NCBI GenBank assembly: GCA_963803125.1
Contig: CAWDLR010000003.1
Span: forward strand, 1,860,001 to 1,924,000
Direction: 5' to 3'
Length of the DNA stretch: 64,000 nucleotides
From: G963675935 sp963803125
GTDB lineage: Bacteria > Planctomycetota > Planctomycetia > Pirellulales > Thermoguttaceae
Shown: positions 34,088 to 42,582 of the stretch, piece after piece
Layout: the number at the start of each line of letters is the position of its first letter
Numbering within the stretch: position 1 is the stretch's first letter
Translations under genes and position numbers: made by a program
The notes under the pieces: generated by a model
What the model was told of the DNA's origin: nothing
The model's database searches: none
The model's input: the letters and a program-made list of their open reading frames with translations, nothing else

Positions 34088-35074
34088 ATGTTCGCCTTGG
34101 TTTCCACGCTGAACGATTGGTCCGAGAGATGGCTGACGGTGATGTGGGCCGTCATCTGGCAGCTCGCGGCTGTGGTGGCGATTGCGACCGTGCTTGCCTG
34201 GCTGCTGCGGCGGTCGTCGCCGATCGTGCGCTATTGGCTCTGGCAGATCGTGGCGATCAAACTGCTGCTGATGCCGTTCTGGACGTTTGCCGTCCCGTTG
34301 CCCTCCTGGGCGGAATACAAGCCGGCGGCAAAAACGACCGAATTCTACGCGGGGAAAGGTCTCGCGAGCAACGGTTATCGCTCGGCGTTTCCGTCGCCGC
34401 TGCCGTCGTCGAGCGCCCTGACGCCGCCGCCGCGCCAGGCTCCGCGCAGCTTTGGGAACAACTGGCCGCAATTGACTGGCGAGCCTGGCTGCTGCTGGGC
34501 TGGTGCCTCGCGGTGATTTGCCAACTCGCTCGACTCTTGGAACAACGCCTGCGGCTGGGCAGGTTGCTCCGGCGGGCCACCGTCGCCGATGCCGAACTGA
34601 GCGAACTGACGGCCGAGTTGGCCGGGCAGATCGGGTTGCGCCGCGCCGGCCGTCGTGTCGGTCGATGGCGATTGTCCGCTGTTCGTCTGCCGGCTGTGGC
34701 GGACGCGGCTCGTCTTGCCCAGCCGGCTGCTGGCCTCACTGGGGGCAGCCGAGCGGCGGCAGGTGATCTTGCACGAGCTGGCCCACGTGAAACGGCACGA
34801 TCTGCTGTGGGGATGGCCGATCGAGATCGCGCGGATCGCCTACTTTTTCCATCCGTTCGTCTATTGGGCGGCGTATCAGCTTCGGCTGGAACGGGAGTTG
34901 GCCTGCGACCAACTGGCGATGGCCCGCAGCGGCCACACCGCGGCCGACTACGCTCAAACGCTGGTTCAAGTCGTCAGCCACGCCTCGCAGCCGCCGGCAG
35001 TGCAGGTCGCCGCGATCTCTGCCGGCCTAACCGGCAGCGAGTCGCCTCCGAAAAAGCAGTCAAACAGCAAGTAG
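34088..35074 (+). pseudogene. BlaR1-like M56 membrane metallopeptidase, broken by two frameshifts
   Basis: Read across frames the gene gives: membrane helices (VIWQLAAVVAIATVLAWLL; IVAIKLLLMPFWTFAV), a frame change between about 34400 and 34450, a further helix (DWRAWLLLGWCLAVICQLARL) up to about 34640, a second change back, and the peptidase core with HELAHVKRHD (zinc site) and ERELACDQLA (third ligand). The two changes compensate each other. The frame then stops at a TAG supplied by a repeat starting at 35072. The characteristic C-terminal tail of this family reappears in the next gene (35429), so the locus was probably one M56-SecD-like gene. Confidence 0.75.
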
Positions 35075-35373
35075 GTTATGCTTCAGCATAACAAGGACAG
35101 AGGGGTCGATCAGAGTGTTATGCCATTAGGTCTTGGGATTGAGGAGGATTCTTCAATGATAGACATGGATTTCGCGCCTTTTCACTAGCGCAGGCGTTTA
35201 CGCCTGTGGGAAAGGCTGTCCCTTTTTCGTTCAGCCCCCTTAAGGGGGCGAGACAGAAAAGGGAAGGAATTTGGGGCCTTGTTTCCCAGGTGTGAACGCC
35301 TGGGCTAGTGAAAAGGCACGCCGTCAACGTTCATTGGTTGCGGCTACGCCGCCTTATGCTGAAGCATAACCTA
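35072..35373. repeat. Nested composite inverted repeat, family J
   Basis: Outer perfect 20-base arms TAGGTTATGCTTCAGCATAA and inverse (35072-35091, 35354-35373). Inside lies a second pair around 35177-35214 and 35281-35317 (GCCTTTTCACTAGCGCAGGC type), and in its centre CCCCCTTAAGGGGG at about 35226. It separates the M56 core from its C-terminal tail. Confidence 0.92.
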
Positions 35374-35428
35374 CGGTTGTCGCCGAAATAACAATCGAAA
35401 CAAAACGGATCCTGAAAGGAGCAATGTC

Positions 35429-36457
35429 ATGCCAAACCTATACGGTCCCTGGGCGACGTCGATGGACGCGGGTTGGAGCCCGCAACTTAGCACGTTCTGG
35501 CGGCGGCGGCTGACGATGCTTGTCTCCGCCAGCCAGACAAGTGCGGCGCTTTCGCGGCGAAACCTGTTTTGGCTCGTGGCGGCCGCCTTGCTCGCGCTGC
35601 TGCCGCCGACCCTCTACGCCGCGCCCGCCGCCGTCAAAGGGAAGCCTGGCGTGCTGATTTACCAGATCGAACCGAAGTCGGAAGCCATGCCGCTCTCGGC
35701 CGCCGACACGGAGAGGGTCTTGAAGGTGGTCGAGCAGCGGTTGAACGGCGGCAAGGAGAAACTCGCCAAGGTGAAACGGCTGGATGACGCGCGAATCGAA
35801 GTCGATCTCGTCACTCGGACCGCCGCCGCGAGCGAGCGTGTCAAGCAGCTCTTGGCCCGGCCCGGCACGCTGGAGTTCCGCATCGTTGCCGACATCCGCA
35901 TCGACAAGGCGATCATCGACCGCGCGCGAAAGGACGAAACGAAGGACGTCGTGCTGGACGACGCCGGCAAGAAGGTGGCCTGCTGGGTGCCGGTCAAGAA
36001 CTTCAAGGAACTGGCCGGCCAGGCCGAATTTCCACACTTCGCCGTCCGCACCAAGAAGAAAGACTACGCCGAGGTGAAGGAAGTCCTTGTGCTGGCCGAC
36101 GCCGACGACGTTACCGGCGACTACCTGAAGCAGGTCAAAGCCGCAGTGGATTCCAACGAGATGCCGTGCGTCAATTTCACCTTCAATAAGAAGGGGGGCG
36201 AACTTTTCGGCAAGCTGACCGGCGCGAACCTGCCCGATCGATCGTCCGGAGTGATCCGCCGCTTGGCGATCATTCTCGACGGCCAACTGTTTGCCGCCCC
36301 GTCGGTCATGTCCAGGATTCAGGACCGCGGGCAGATTACGGGCCGTTTCAGCGAGCAGGAAGTATCGGACCTGGCAAAAACCCTCAATGCCGGCAGTATG
36401 CCCGGCCGGCTGCAATTGATTGAGAAGCTGGACTCGCCGCGGCGAACCCTTCCCTGA
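35429..36457 (+). CDS. SecD P1-like domain protein with the C-terminal tail of an M56 peptidase
   Basis: 342 residues. The N-terminal FWRRRLTMLVSASQ with SRRNLFWLVAAALLALLPPT is what usually closes M56/BlaR1 proteins in planctomycetes. It is followed by a domain with RPGTLEFRIV, PCVNFTFNKKGGELFGKLT and RLAIILDGQLFAAPSVMS, as in the periplasmic P1 head of SecD. GAAAGGAG precedes ATG, so it may now be translated on its own. Original context inferred: the output or sensor end of the M56 peptidase whose first part lies at 34088-35074. Confidence 0.75.
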   Translation: MPNLYGPWATSMDAGWSPQLSTFWRRRLTMLVSASQTSAALSRRNLFWLVAAALLALLPPTLYAAPAAVKGKPGVLIYQIEPKSEAMPLSAADTERVLKVVEQRLNGGKEKLAKVKRLDDARIEVDLVTRTAAASERVKQLLARPGTLEFRIVADIRIDKAIIDRARKDETKDVVLDDAGKKVACWVPVKNFKELAGQAEFPHFAVRTKKKDYAEVKEVLVLADADDVTGDYLKQVKAAVDSNEMPCVNFTFNKKGGELFGKLTGANLPDRSSGVIRRLAIILDGQLFAAPSVMSRIQDRGQITGRFSEQEVSDLAKTLNAGSMPGRLQLIEKLDSPRRTLP

Positions 36458-36489
36458 TCGCGTTCGTCAAGTCGCCGCGAAACGCGATA

Positions 36490-36559
36490 TAGGAGGCGTC
36501 CGCAGACGCTGATCGCAACGGTCGCGCACCGCAGATCGGCGACGGGAGTCGCCTCCTAC
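36490..36559. repeat. Paired palindrome, family F (diverged left arm)
   Basis: TAGGAGGCGTCCGCAGACGC on the left and GGCGACGGGAGTCGCCTCC on the right, about 30 bases apart, between convergent genes. Confidence 0.85.
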
Positions 36560-36580
36560 AGTCGGAATGTTGCAGTATTC

Positions 36581-37381
36581 TCAGTTGCAGCAGCCACCGC
36601 ACGCGCCGCAACAGGACGGAGCGCAGGTGACGGGGCAACAGACTTGCACCGGGACTTGCACCGTGACGCACCGCGGCACGCAGTAAGTCACCGTGTAGGG
36701 CACCTGCTTGGCCACGTAGTGGCACACCGGGATCATCCGCTGATACTGTTCGGCCCGGCAAACCGTGTAGGGCACTTGGTACGGATGTTGCTCGGTCACC
36801 ATGTGGCAGACCGTGTAAGGCACCATCTTCGTCATCGTCTGCGGCACGTAGCGGACGCATTCGACCTGCCGCTGGATCATCTCAGGCTTCCAGACTTGGC
36901 ATTGCATCATCTGTTGGCAAGGGGCGCAAGCACTCGGCGTACAACACGACGGCGCGCAGCAGGGCACCTGGTGCGTCTCCCAGTGGCCTGAGCACTGGCA
37001 AACCGTCTGCATCTGCTTTACCGGCTGGCAAACGGTGTAGCAGACTTGTTGCTGGCGGGTCTCGTAGACCGGCCGGCAGACCGTCTGGACGCATTGCTGG
37101 TAATGCGTCTCGGGCACGTAACGCACGCAGGTGATCGGCTGCTGCGTCCACACCGGCTCGTAGCAGGTGCGGTAGCAGGTGCGCTGCTGCTGTTCGTAGA
37201 TGACCTTCTGGCAGGTCTGCATCACGGTGTGACACTGCACCTGATCACATGAGGAACAGCAGCAGGAATTACAACAACATGCAGCGTGTCGTGCCCCGCC
37301 GCAGTAACACGCTTCCGCCGAGTTGACCGCTGCAAGGCCCAACACGGCCAAGAAAACCAACACGCTGATTCGTCTTTTCAT
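36581..37381 (-). CDS. Exported Cys-rich protein with YTV-type repeats
   Basis: 266 residues: a signal peptide (MKRRISVLVFLAVLGLAAVNSAEA), a Cys cluster (CYCGGARHAACCCNSCCCSS), then many short repeats of the forms CYRTCYEPVW, CVRYVPETH, VPYTVCHMV, VPYTVCRAE and VPYTVTYCVP, which match the YTV repeat known from planctomycetes as I recall it. ACAGGAG lies before the ATG at 37381. A cell-envelope structural role is assumed for such proteins; the function is not established. It is the third Cys-rich exported protein in this window. Confidence 0.78.
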   Translation of the reverse strand: MKRRISVLVFLAVLGLAAVNSAEACYCGGARHAACCCNSCCCSSCDQVQCHTVMQTCQKVIYEQQQRTCYRTCYEPVWTQQPITCVRYVPETHYQQCVQTVCRPVYETRQQQVCYTVCQPVKQMQTVCQCSGHWETHQVPCCAPSCCTPSACAPCQQMMQCQVWKPEMIQRQVECVRYVPQTMTKMVPYTVCHMVTEQHPYQVPYTVCRAEQYQRMIPVCHYVAKQVPYTVTYCVPRCVTVQVPVQVCCPVTCAPSCCGACGGCCN

Positions 37382-37507
37382 GGCAGACTCCTGTCCCAAT
37401 ACCCCAGAGTGACCCGCTGCCCCAATGCAAGAAGCGTAGGAAGGCCGGGCGCGATAGTCAACCCCCCTCGCTGGACTAGGAAAATAGGGGCGAAACGATG
37501 CGCGGCG

Positions 37508-37777
37508 TCACGCGGCCATGCGCTGTGGTTCGAGTTCTTCGAACAAATTCACCGTCCGCAGCATGTTTCCGTCAGCGTCATAGAACTGCACGATGCCGAT
37601 GTCGAGAAGCCACATCGCCATGTGGCCCTCGGCTTCGTAGCTTCGGGCGGAGTAGCGGCCATCGTCGATTCGTATTGTCTCCTCGAGGTCCCAAGGGCTT
37701 TCCAGAAAAACGTCGTAGTACTCGAAGGTGCGAATCACCAACTCCCGCACCTCGCAGGGAAGAGGATCCATCCTCAT
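37508..37777 (-). CDS. Small conserved-looking protein of unknown function
   Basis: 89 residues, acidic, no membrane segment (VRELVIRTFEYYDVFLESPWD; SYEAEGHMAMWLLDIGIVQF). TAGGAGG lies 11 bases before the ATG, and codon usage looks like that of the neighbours. I do not recognise the family. Its neighbours (YTV protein, asparagine synthetase) give no clue. Moderate confidence that it is real. Confidence 0.55.
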   Translation of the reverse strand: MRMDPLPCEVRELVIRTFEYYDVFLESPWDLEETIRIDDGRYSARSYEAEGHMAMWLLDIGIVQFYDADGNMLRTVNLFEELEPQRMAA

Positions 37778-37822
37778 GGCTTCTGCAACCTCCTATTGCC
37801 TGTCAGCCGATCCGTTTCTCGC

Positions 37823-37881
37823 TGTAGGAGGCGACTCCTGTCGCCGATGCTTTGGATCGGCGACAGGAGTCGCCTCCTACA
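37823..37881. repeat. Paired palindrome, family F, perfect 26-bp arms
   Basis: Arms 37823-37848 and 37856-37881 are perfectly complementary with only 7 bases between them, giving the tightest hairpin of the window. Confidence 0.96.
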
Positions 37882-38056
37882 ACCCCTTTGCCAAGACCGC
37901 TCGGCCCCGTCTTGCCCGTGGCAGAGTTTGGTCCAAAGCGTGCGTAATGTACCCTGAAACGTCGCCGCCGATCAAGGTGAAGTGGCCACTCTGTCTAACT
38001 CATTGCCCGGCAGTCTTTTAGGAAGTATCATACGTTAGGAAACTTCATAGGGCATC

Positions 38057-40075
38057 ATGTGCGGCATCGCCGGCGCGGTGTGGAACGACGCAGATAAGGC
38101 CGTGGAGCGGGCGACGCTCCAGCGGATGATCGACGCGCTGCGCCATCGCGGGCCGGACGGCGAAGGGGCATACATCGACGGACTCTTCGCTCCCACGTTC
38201 CTCGCAGGAACGGCCGGCGCGGGGCGGCAAGAGACGTCTGCCGCTGCGGCGCAGAGCATCGAGAGCGGGCGTTCCCACGGAGGACCGTGGGAACCAGCGG
38301 CGATGCCGGGTGTCGCGCTTGGTCATCGCCGGCTCGCGATCATTGACGTGATCGGCGGCCAGCAGCCGCTGGCGAACGAAGACGGCTCGATTTGGATCGT
38401 CTTCAATGGCGAAATCTATAACTTCCGCGACTTGCGTCGCAGACTCGAAGGCGCCGGCCACCAGTTTCGCACCCACAGCGACACCGAGGCGATCGTCCAT
38501 CTCTACGAGGAGGAGGGGCCGGAGTTCGTCAAGCACCTTAACGGCATGTTCGCCTTGGCCATTTGGGACGGCCGGCGGCAGCAGTTGCTCCTGGCCAGCG
38601 ACCGCCTGGGGAAGAAGCCGCTGGTGTATCGCCAGGAGCCCGGACGGTTGTTGTTCGCCAGCGAACTGAAGAGTCTGCTCGAAGTGCCCGGCGTGCCGCG
38701 CGAGATCGATCCGCAGGCGCTCGACGAATACCTGACCTATCAGTACGTGCCCCACCCGCGCACGATTTTGCGGGGAATCGCCAAGTTGCCGCCGGGCCAC
38801 TATGCCCTGTACCGAGAAGGGCGGCTCGACGTGCGCTGCTATTGGCGACCGGATTTTAACGTGGAAGAGGACCGCCCGGCCGCCGAGTATGCCGAGGAGC
38901 TGCGCTCGCTGCTGCGTTCGGCCGTTCAGTTGCGATTGCAGAGCGAGGTGCCGCTGGGGGCGTTCCTGTCCGGCGGGATCGACTCGACGATCGTTGTCGG
39001 GCTGATGTCGCAACTTGCCGCCGAGCGGGTGCGGACCTTCTCGATCGGCTTTCCGGTGAAGGAGTTCGACGAAACCAGCTACGCCCGGGCGGCGGCCGAG
39101 CGCTTCGGCACGATCCACCAGGAGTTTCAGGTGCGGCCCGACGCGATGCAGGTCTTGCCGCGACTGGTTTGGCACTACGACGAGCCGTTCGGCGACAGTT
39201 CGGCCGTGCCCACCTGGTACGTCTCGCAATTGACGCGGCAGCACGTTACCGTGGCCTTGACCGGCGACGGCGGCGACGAGCTGTTCGCCGGCTATCCGCG
39301 CTACCTGGCGGTGTGGCTGGCCGAGGGCTTCGACCGTCTGCCGCGATTGATGCGGCGAATTCTCGCCGGCCGTTTCTGGCAGCGGCTGCCGTCGAGCACG
39401 CGGCAGAAGTCGCTGGGACGCCGTTTCAAGCGGTTCGCCGAGATGCTCGGCCAATTGCCGCCGAATCGCTACCTGGGTTGGATCGCGATTTTCAATGAAG
39501 CGCGTTGCGCGGCGTTGTACAGCGACGATTTTCTGGCCCGGCTGCCCGACGAGGACCCGCTCAATTTCCTCACCGCCGCGTTGGCCCGCTGCAATCGCCG
39601 CGACGCGGTCACGGCCTTTAGTCTTGCCGATCTGGTGACGTACTTGCCCTGCGATCTGATGACGAAGGTGGACATCGCCTCGATGGCACACGGGCTGGAA
39701 TGTCGGCAGCCGTTCTTGGACTATCGCGTGGTCGAGTTGGCGGCGCGGATGCCCGCTCGGCTGAAGTTCCGCCGTGGCCTGGGAAAGCGGATTTTGCGGG
39801 AGACGTTCGCCGATCTGCTGCCCAGGTCGATCCAGCGTAGGTCGAAGATGGGATTCGGCGTGCCGCTGGACCACTGGTTCCGCCACGAGTTGCACGATTT
39901 CACCCGCGAGGTCTTGCTCGACCCGAAGACGCTCGATCGCGGCCTTTTTCGGCCCGCGGCGATCACGCAGCTTTGGGACGAACATCAACAGCGCCGCTTC
40001 AACCACGGCTACCGCCTCTGGTCGCTGCTGATCTTGGAGCTATGGCAGCGGGAATGGCTCGATAGACGCGGCTGA
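38057..40075 (+). CDS. asnB: Asparagine synthetase (glutamine-hydrolysing) with an in-frame insertion
   Basis: 672 residues. Cys2 of MCGIAGAVW is the glutaminase nucleophile; RHRGPDGEG, LGHRRLAIID, FNGEIYNF and the ATP-binding LGAFLSGGIDST follow. It converts aspartate and glutamine to asparagine, or acts as an amidotransferase for a surface glycan (not decidable). Between RHRGPDGEG and VALGHRRLAI, where relatives need only a few residues, about 40 extra residues (LFAPTFLAGTAGAGRQETSA ... GRSHGGPWEPA) are encoded by a decayed family A palindrome. Confidence 0.9.
   Translation: MCGIAGAVWNDADKAVERATLQRMIDALRHRGPDGEGAYIDGLFAPTFLAGTAGAGRQETSAAAAQSIESGRSHGGPWEPAAMPGVALGHRRLAIIDVIGGQQPLANEDGSIWIVFNGEIYNFRDLRRRLEGAGHQFRTHSDTEAIVHLYEEEGPEFVKHLNGMFALAIWDGRRQQLLLASDRLGKKPLVYRQEPGRLLFASELKSLLEVPGVPREIDPQALDEYLTYQYVPHPRTILRGIAKLPPGHYALYREGRLDVRCYWRPDFNVEEDRPAAEYAEELRSLLRSAVQLRLQSEVPLGAFLSGGIDSTIVVGLMSQLAAERVRTFSIGFPVKEFDETSYARAAAERFGTIHQEFQVRPDAMQVLPRLVWHYDEPFGDSSAVPTWYVSQLTRQHVTVALTGDGGDELFAGYPRYLAVWLAEGFDRLPRLMRRILAGRFWQRLPSSTRQKSLGRRFKRFAEMLGQLPPNRYLGWIAIFNEARCAALYSDDFLARLPDEDPLNFLTAALARCNRRDAVTAFSLADLVTYLPCDLMTKVDIASMAHGLECRQPFLDYRVVELAARMPARLKFRRGLGKRILRETFADLLPRSIQRRSKMGFGVPLDHWFRHELHDFTREVLLDPKTLDRGLFRPAAITQLWDEHQQRRFNHGYRLWSLLILELWQREWLDRRG
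38189..38294. repeat. Decayed family A palindrome inside asnB
   Basis: The right arm GTTCCCACGG-agga-CCGTGGGAAC (38271-38294) is intact; the left part keeps CGCTCCCACG and CGTTCCTCGCAGGAACG; inner GACGTCTGC and GCAGAGCATC mirror the inner arms of the other A copies. Confidence 0.7.
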
Positions 40076-40151
40076 ACGTTCTGCGTGCAAACGGCCGGCC
40101 GTTAGCCGCCCACCGTCGCTCTTTAGCCGACTAAAATGGCGTGGTTGAGAT

Positions 40152-40179
40152 TGCCTTATGTTGACCTCATGCTATTATC
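40152..40179 (+). promoter_or_regulatory. Possible sigma-70-type promoter of glgC
   Basis: TTGCCT (40152-40157), 16 bases, TATTAT (40174-40179), 28 bases before the glgC ATG. The AT-rich patch stands out from its GC-rich surroundings. An alternative -35 is TTGACC 10 bases downstream. Confidence 0.45.
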
Positions 40180-40207
40180 AAGAGAATACTGGGTATAAGA
40201 GGCGACA

Positions 40208-41461
40208 ATGAAGGATGTCTTGGCCGTCATTCTGGCGGGGGGTAAAGGGGCGCGTCTTGACCCGCTTACCCGCGATCGGGCGAAGCCGGCTGTACCATTC
40301 GGAGGGGCATATCGGATCATCGACTTCACCCTCTCGAATTGCCTCAATAGCGGGGTGCGAAAAAATCTCGTCCTCACCCAGTATAAGGCGATGAGCCTCG
40401 ACCGGCACATCAACCTCGGCTGGCAGGGCTACCTCTGCCGCGAATTGGGCGAGTTCATCGAGATCGTGCCGCCCCAGCAACGCATCGATGAGCACTGGTA
40501 TCAAGGCACCGCCGACGCCGTTTACCAGAACATCTATACGATCGAGAAGGAACGGCCTAAGTACGTCGTCATCCTCGCCGGCGACCACATCTATAAGATG
40601 AACTACGCCAAACTGGTCGAGCGGCACGTCGAGAGCGGCGCCGACCTGACCGTGGGCACTCTGCCGGTGGGCGTTCATGCCGCGGCGGGGCAATTCGGCG
40701 TGGTCGAGGTCGATGCCGACTGCCGCGTGGTCGGGTTTGAGGAGAAGCCGCCGCATCCAAAACCCATTCCCGGCGATCCGCATCGGGCGTTGGCCTCGAT
40801 GGGCATCTACGTCTCTTCCGCCCGCTTCCTCTTCGAGCAGCTTTGCCTCGACGCCACCAAGCACGGCAGCAGTCACGACTTCGGCCGCGACATGATTCCG
40901 GCCCTGGTCAACTCGTACCGCGTCTTCTCCTACCCGTTCATGGACGAGAACCGGAAGAAGGAGGCCTATTGGCGCGACGTGGGGACGCTGGACGCCTACT
41001 ACGACGCCAACATGGACCTGATTTCCGTCGATCCGCAGTTGAACATGTACGATGCGGAGTGGCCGATTCGCACCTACCAGCAGAACCTGCCGCCGCCGAA
41101 GTTCGTCTTTGCCGAAGAGGGGCCGAACGCCCGCCGCGGAACGGCGCTGGACAGCATCGTCTGCCAAGGCTGCATTATCTCGGGCGGGCAGCTCGAACGC
41201 ACGATCCTCGGTTCCGATTCCCGCATCAACAGCTACGCCCAGGTCTCCGATTCGATCCTGTTCGAAGGGGTCAACGTCGGCCGCTACGCCAAGATTCGCC
41301 GGGCGATCATCGACAAAGGCGTCCACATTCCCGCGGGCATCGAGATCGGCTACGACCACGAACTGGACCGCAGCCGCGGTTTCACCGTCACCGACGCCGG
41401 AGTGACCGTCATCGCCAAGACCCACGGCGGCGAGCATTTCTTGGAAAAGACGAAGGCGTAA
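40208..41461 (+). CDS. glgC: Glucose-1-phosphate adenylyltransferase
   Basis: 417 residues. VLAVILAGGKGARLDPLT is the nucleotide-binding start, KPAVPFGGAYRIIDFTLSNC follows, then WYQGTADAVYQNI, ILAGDHIYKMNY and VVGFEEKP, and a C-terminal left-handed beta-helix (QGCIISGGQLERTILGSDSR). It makes ADP-glucose for glycogen from glucose-1-phosphate and ATP. AAGAGG precedes ATG. No glycogen synthase or branching enzyme gene adjoins it. Confidence 0.96.
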   Translation: MKDVLAVILAGGKGARLDPLTRDRAKPAVPFGGAYRIIDFTLSNCLNSGVRKNLVLTQYKAMSLDRHINLGWQGYLCRELGEFIEIVPPQQRIDEHWYQGTADAVYQNIYTIEKERPKYVVILAGDHIYKMNYAKLVERHVESGADLTVGTLPVGVHAAAGQFGVVEVDADCRVVGFEEKPPHPKPIPGDPHRALASMGIYVSSARFLFEQLCLDATKHGSSHDFGRDMIPALVNSYRVFSYPFMDENRKKEAYWRDVGTLDAYYDANMDLISVDPQLNMYDAEWPIRTYQQNLPPPKFVFAEEGPNARRGTALDSIVCQGCIISGGQLERTILGSDSRINSYAQVSDSILFEGVNVGRYAKIRRAIIDKGVHIPAGIEIGYDHELDRSRGFTVTDAGVTVIAKTHGGEHFLEKTKA

Positions 41462-41512
41462 CCCGCCCTCACCCCCGGCCCCTCTCCCGCAAGCGGGCGA
41501 GGGGAGCCCTTA

Positions 41513-41887
41513 TCACGTCGGAATCCGCATCACCGCACGGCACTCGGGGCATTTTTCCAGTTTGCCCAGTAAGCTGTTGGGACGGCGGAAGACCGACGCG
41601 CAGTTGGGGCACTGAAGCTCGATCTTGGTCTCGCGCCGCGCCAGGACCTGGAAACTGGGATATCCCGCCGGCACGCCGGGCGCTCGGCCTGGGCGAGGGG
41701 CAGGGGCTGCCGCAGCGCTTCGCGGCGGCGGAGGCGGTGGAGGCTCCGGCGCCGGTATTCGCGATTCGAGCAAGCCCACCTCCAACGCACTCCGCGGCGT
41801 CTGGGTCAACGGCGCCTGGGAAACCGGCGTCTCCGGCGCGGTCAGGAGCACTTCCTCGCTATCGACCGCTTCGGCCGCCAGGTCCAT
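41513..41887 (-). CDS. C-terminal part of a Pro-rich zinc-ribbon protein (downstream of an in-frame TGA)
   Basis: 124 residues from ATG 41887: an acidic segment, a Pro/Ala-rich linker (PAPEPPPPPPPRSAAAAPAP) and a C-terminal zinc ribbon (IELQCPNCASVFRRP ... KLEKCPECRAVMRIP). The same frame continues upstream without another stop to TGA 42032-42034 and then into the membrane-protein ORF 42032-42262, so this may be the tail of one 249-codon gene. Such ribbons with Pro-rich linkers are common at termini of planctomycete membrane proteins. Function unknown. Confidence 0.6.
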   Translation of the reverse strand: MDLAAEAVDSEEVLLTAPETPVSQAPLTQTPRSALEVGLLESRIPAPEPPPPPPPRSAAAAPAPRPGRAPGVPAGYPSFQVLARRETKIELQCPNCASVFRRPNSLLGKLEKCPECRAVMRIPT

Positions 41888-42031
41888 GTCGAACGGCGCA
41901 TCGCCGCGGAGAAGCTCACCGTCGCCCGAGGGCGGCTGATGCGCCCCGCGCCCTGCCGATCCACCGGCGTACGAACGGCCGTTGGGCTCGGAGCAGGAGC
42001 GGGCGTAAGAGCGGGATTGGGAAGAACGCGA

Positions 42032-42262
42032 TCAGGCCGGGCATTCGGCGCGGACCAAACGGGGTGGCGACGCACTTTCGGCAGGCAAGCTCAGCACGAT
42101 CAGGCCCAAAGGACCAAAGAGAATGCAAAGCAGACCCCATCGCACCGCCCCACGGCCGCGGCCGCGAGCCAGCGCCGCCCCCAGAATACCGCAGGCCAAC
42201 AGCAGGCCAAGGGCGCCAATTCCTACATACACGATGAGATCACCCTTTACAACGTCACCCAT
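42032..42262 (-). CDS. Small membrane protein, possibly the N-terminal part of the zinc-ribbon protein
   Basis: 76 residues, two hydrophobic segments (LIVYVGIGALGLLLACGILGA and WGLLCILFGPLGLIVLSL) with a basic loop. GGGAG precedes ATG 42262. It ends at a TGA (42032-42034), beyond which the same frame is open into the zinc-ribbon ORF. The layout (two membrane helices, linker, cytoplasmic zinc ribbon) would make sense as one protein. No function known. Confidence 0.55.
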   Translation of the reverse strand: MGDVVKGDLIVYVGIGALGLLLACGILGAALARGRGRGAVRWGLLCILFGPLGLIVLSLPAESASPPRLVRAECPA

Positions 42263-42582
42263 AGCACTCCCACTTCAGTACCGACGCAGGCCGAATCAAA
42301 TGCAGCATCTCCCCCCATTAGTGTAAATAACCCCTGGCCACCCGTCAACCAAATACTCTGCCCAATCGCTATTGCCCAGTTCCCGGCGCCCAAGTATACT
42401 GCCTCCCCCAAACGGCCCGTATGCTCCGCTTGGGGCGATTCGCCGTGTCTTGATGCATTTGCCGATTATTTCGCACGGGTCGTCATGATGGGGCTCTTCG
42501 TTCCGTTCCAGCCGCCGCCCGACGAATATGCGAACCACTTGGCGCTGCCCCAGCCCGAAAGGCTGCGGCTTCCGCCGGCCCC

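Noticed and set aside
38045..40006. Long minus-strand open frame of 653 codons opposite asnB
   Set aside because: Antisense shadow of a well-recognised gene; composition and lack of motifs argue against coding.
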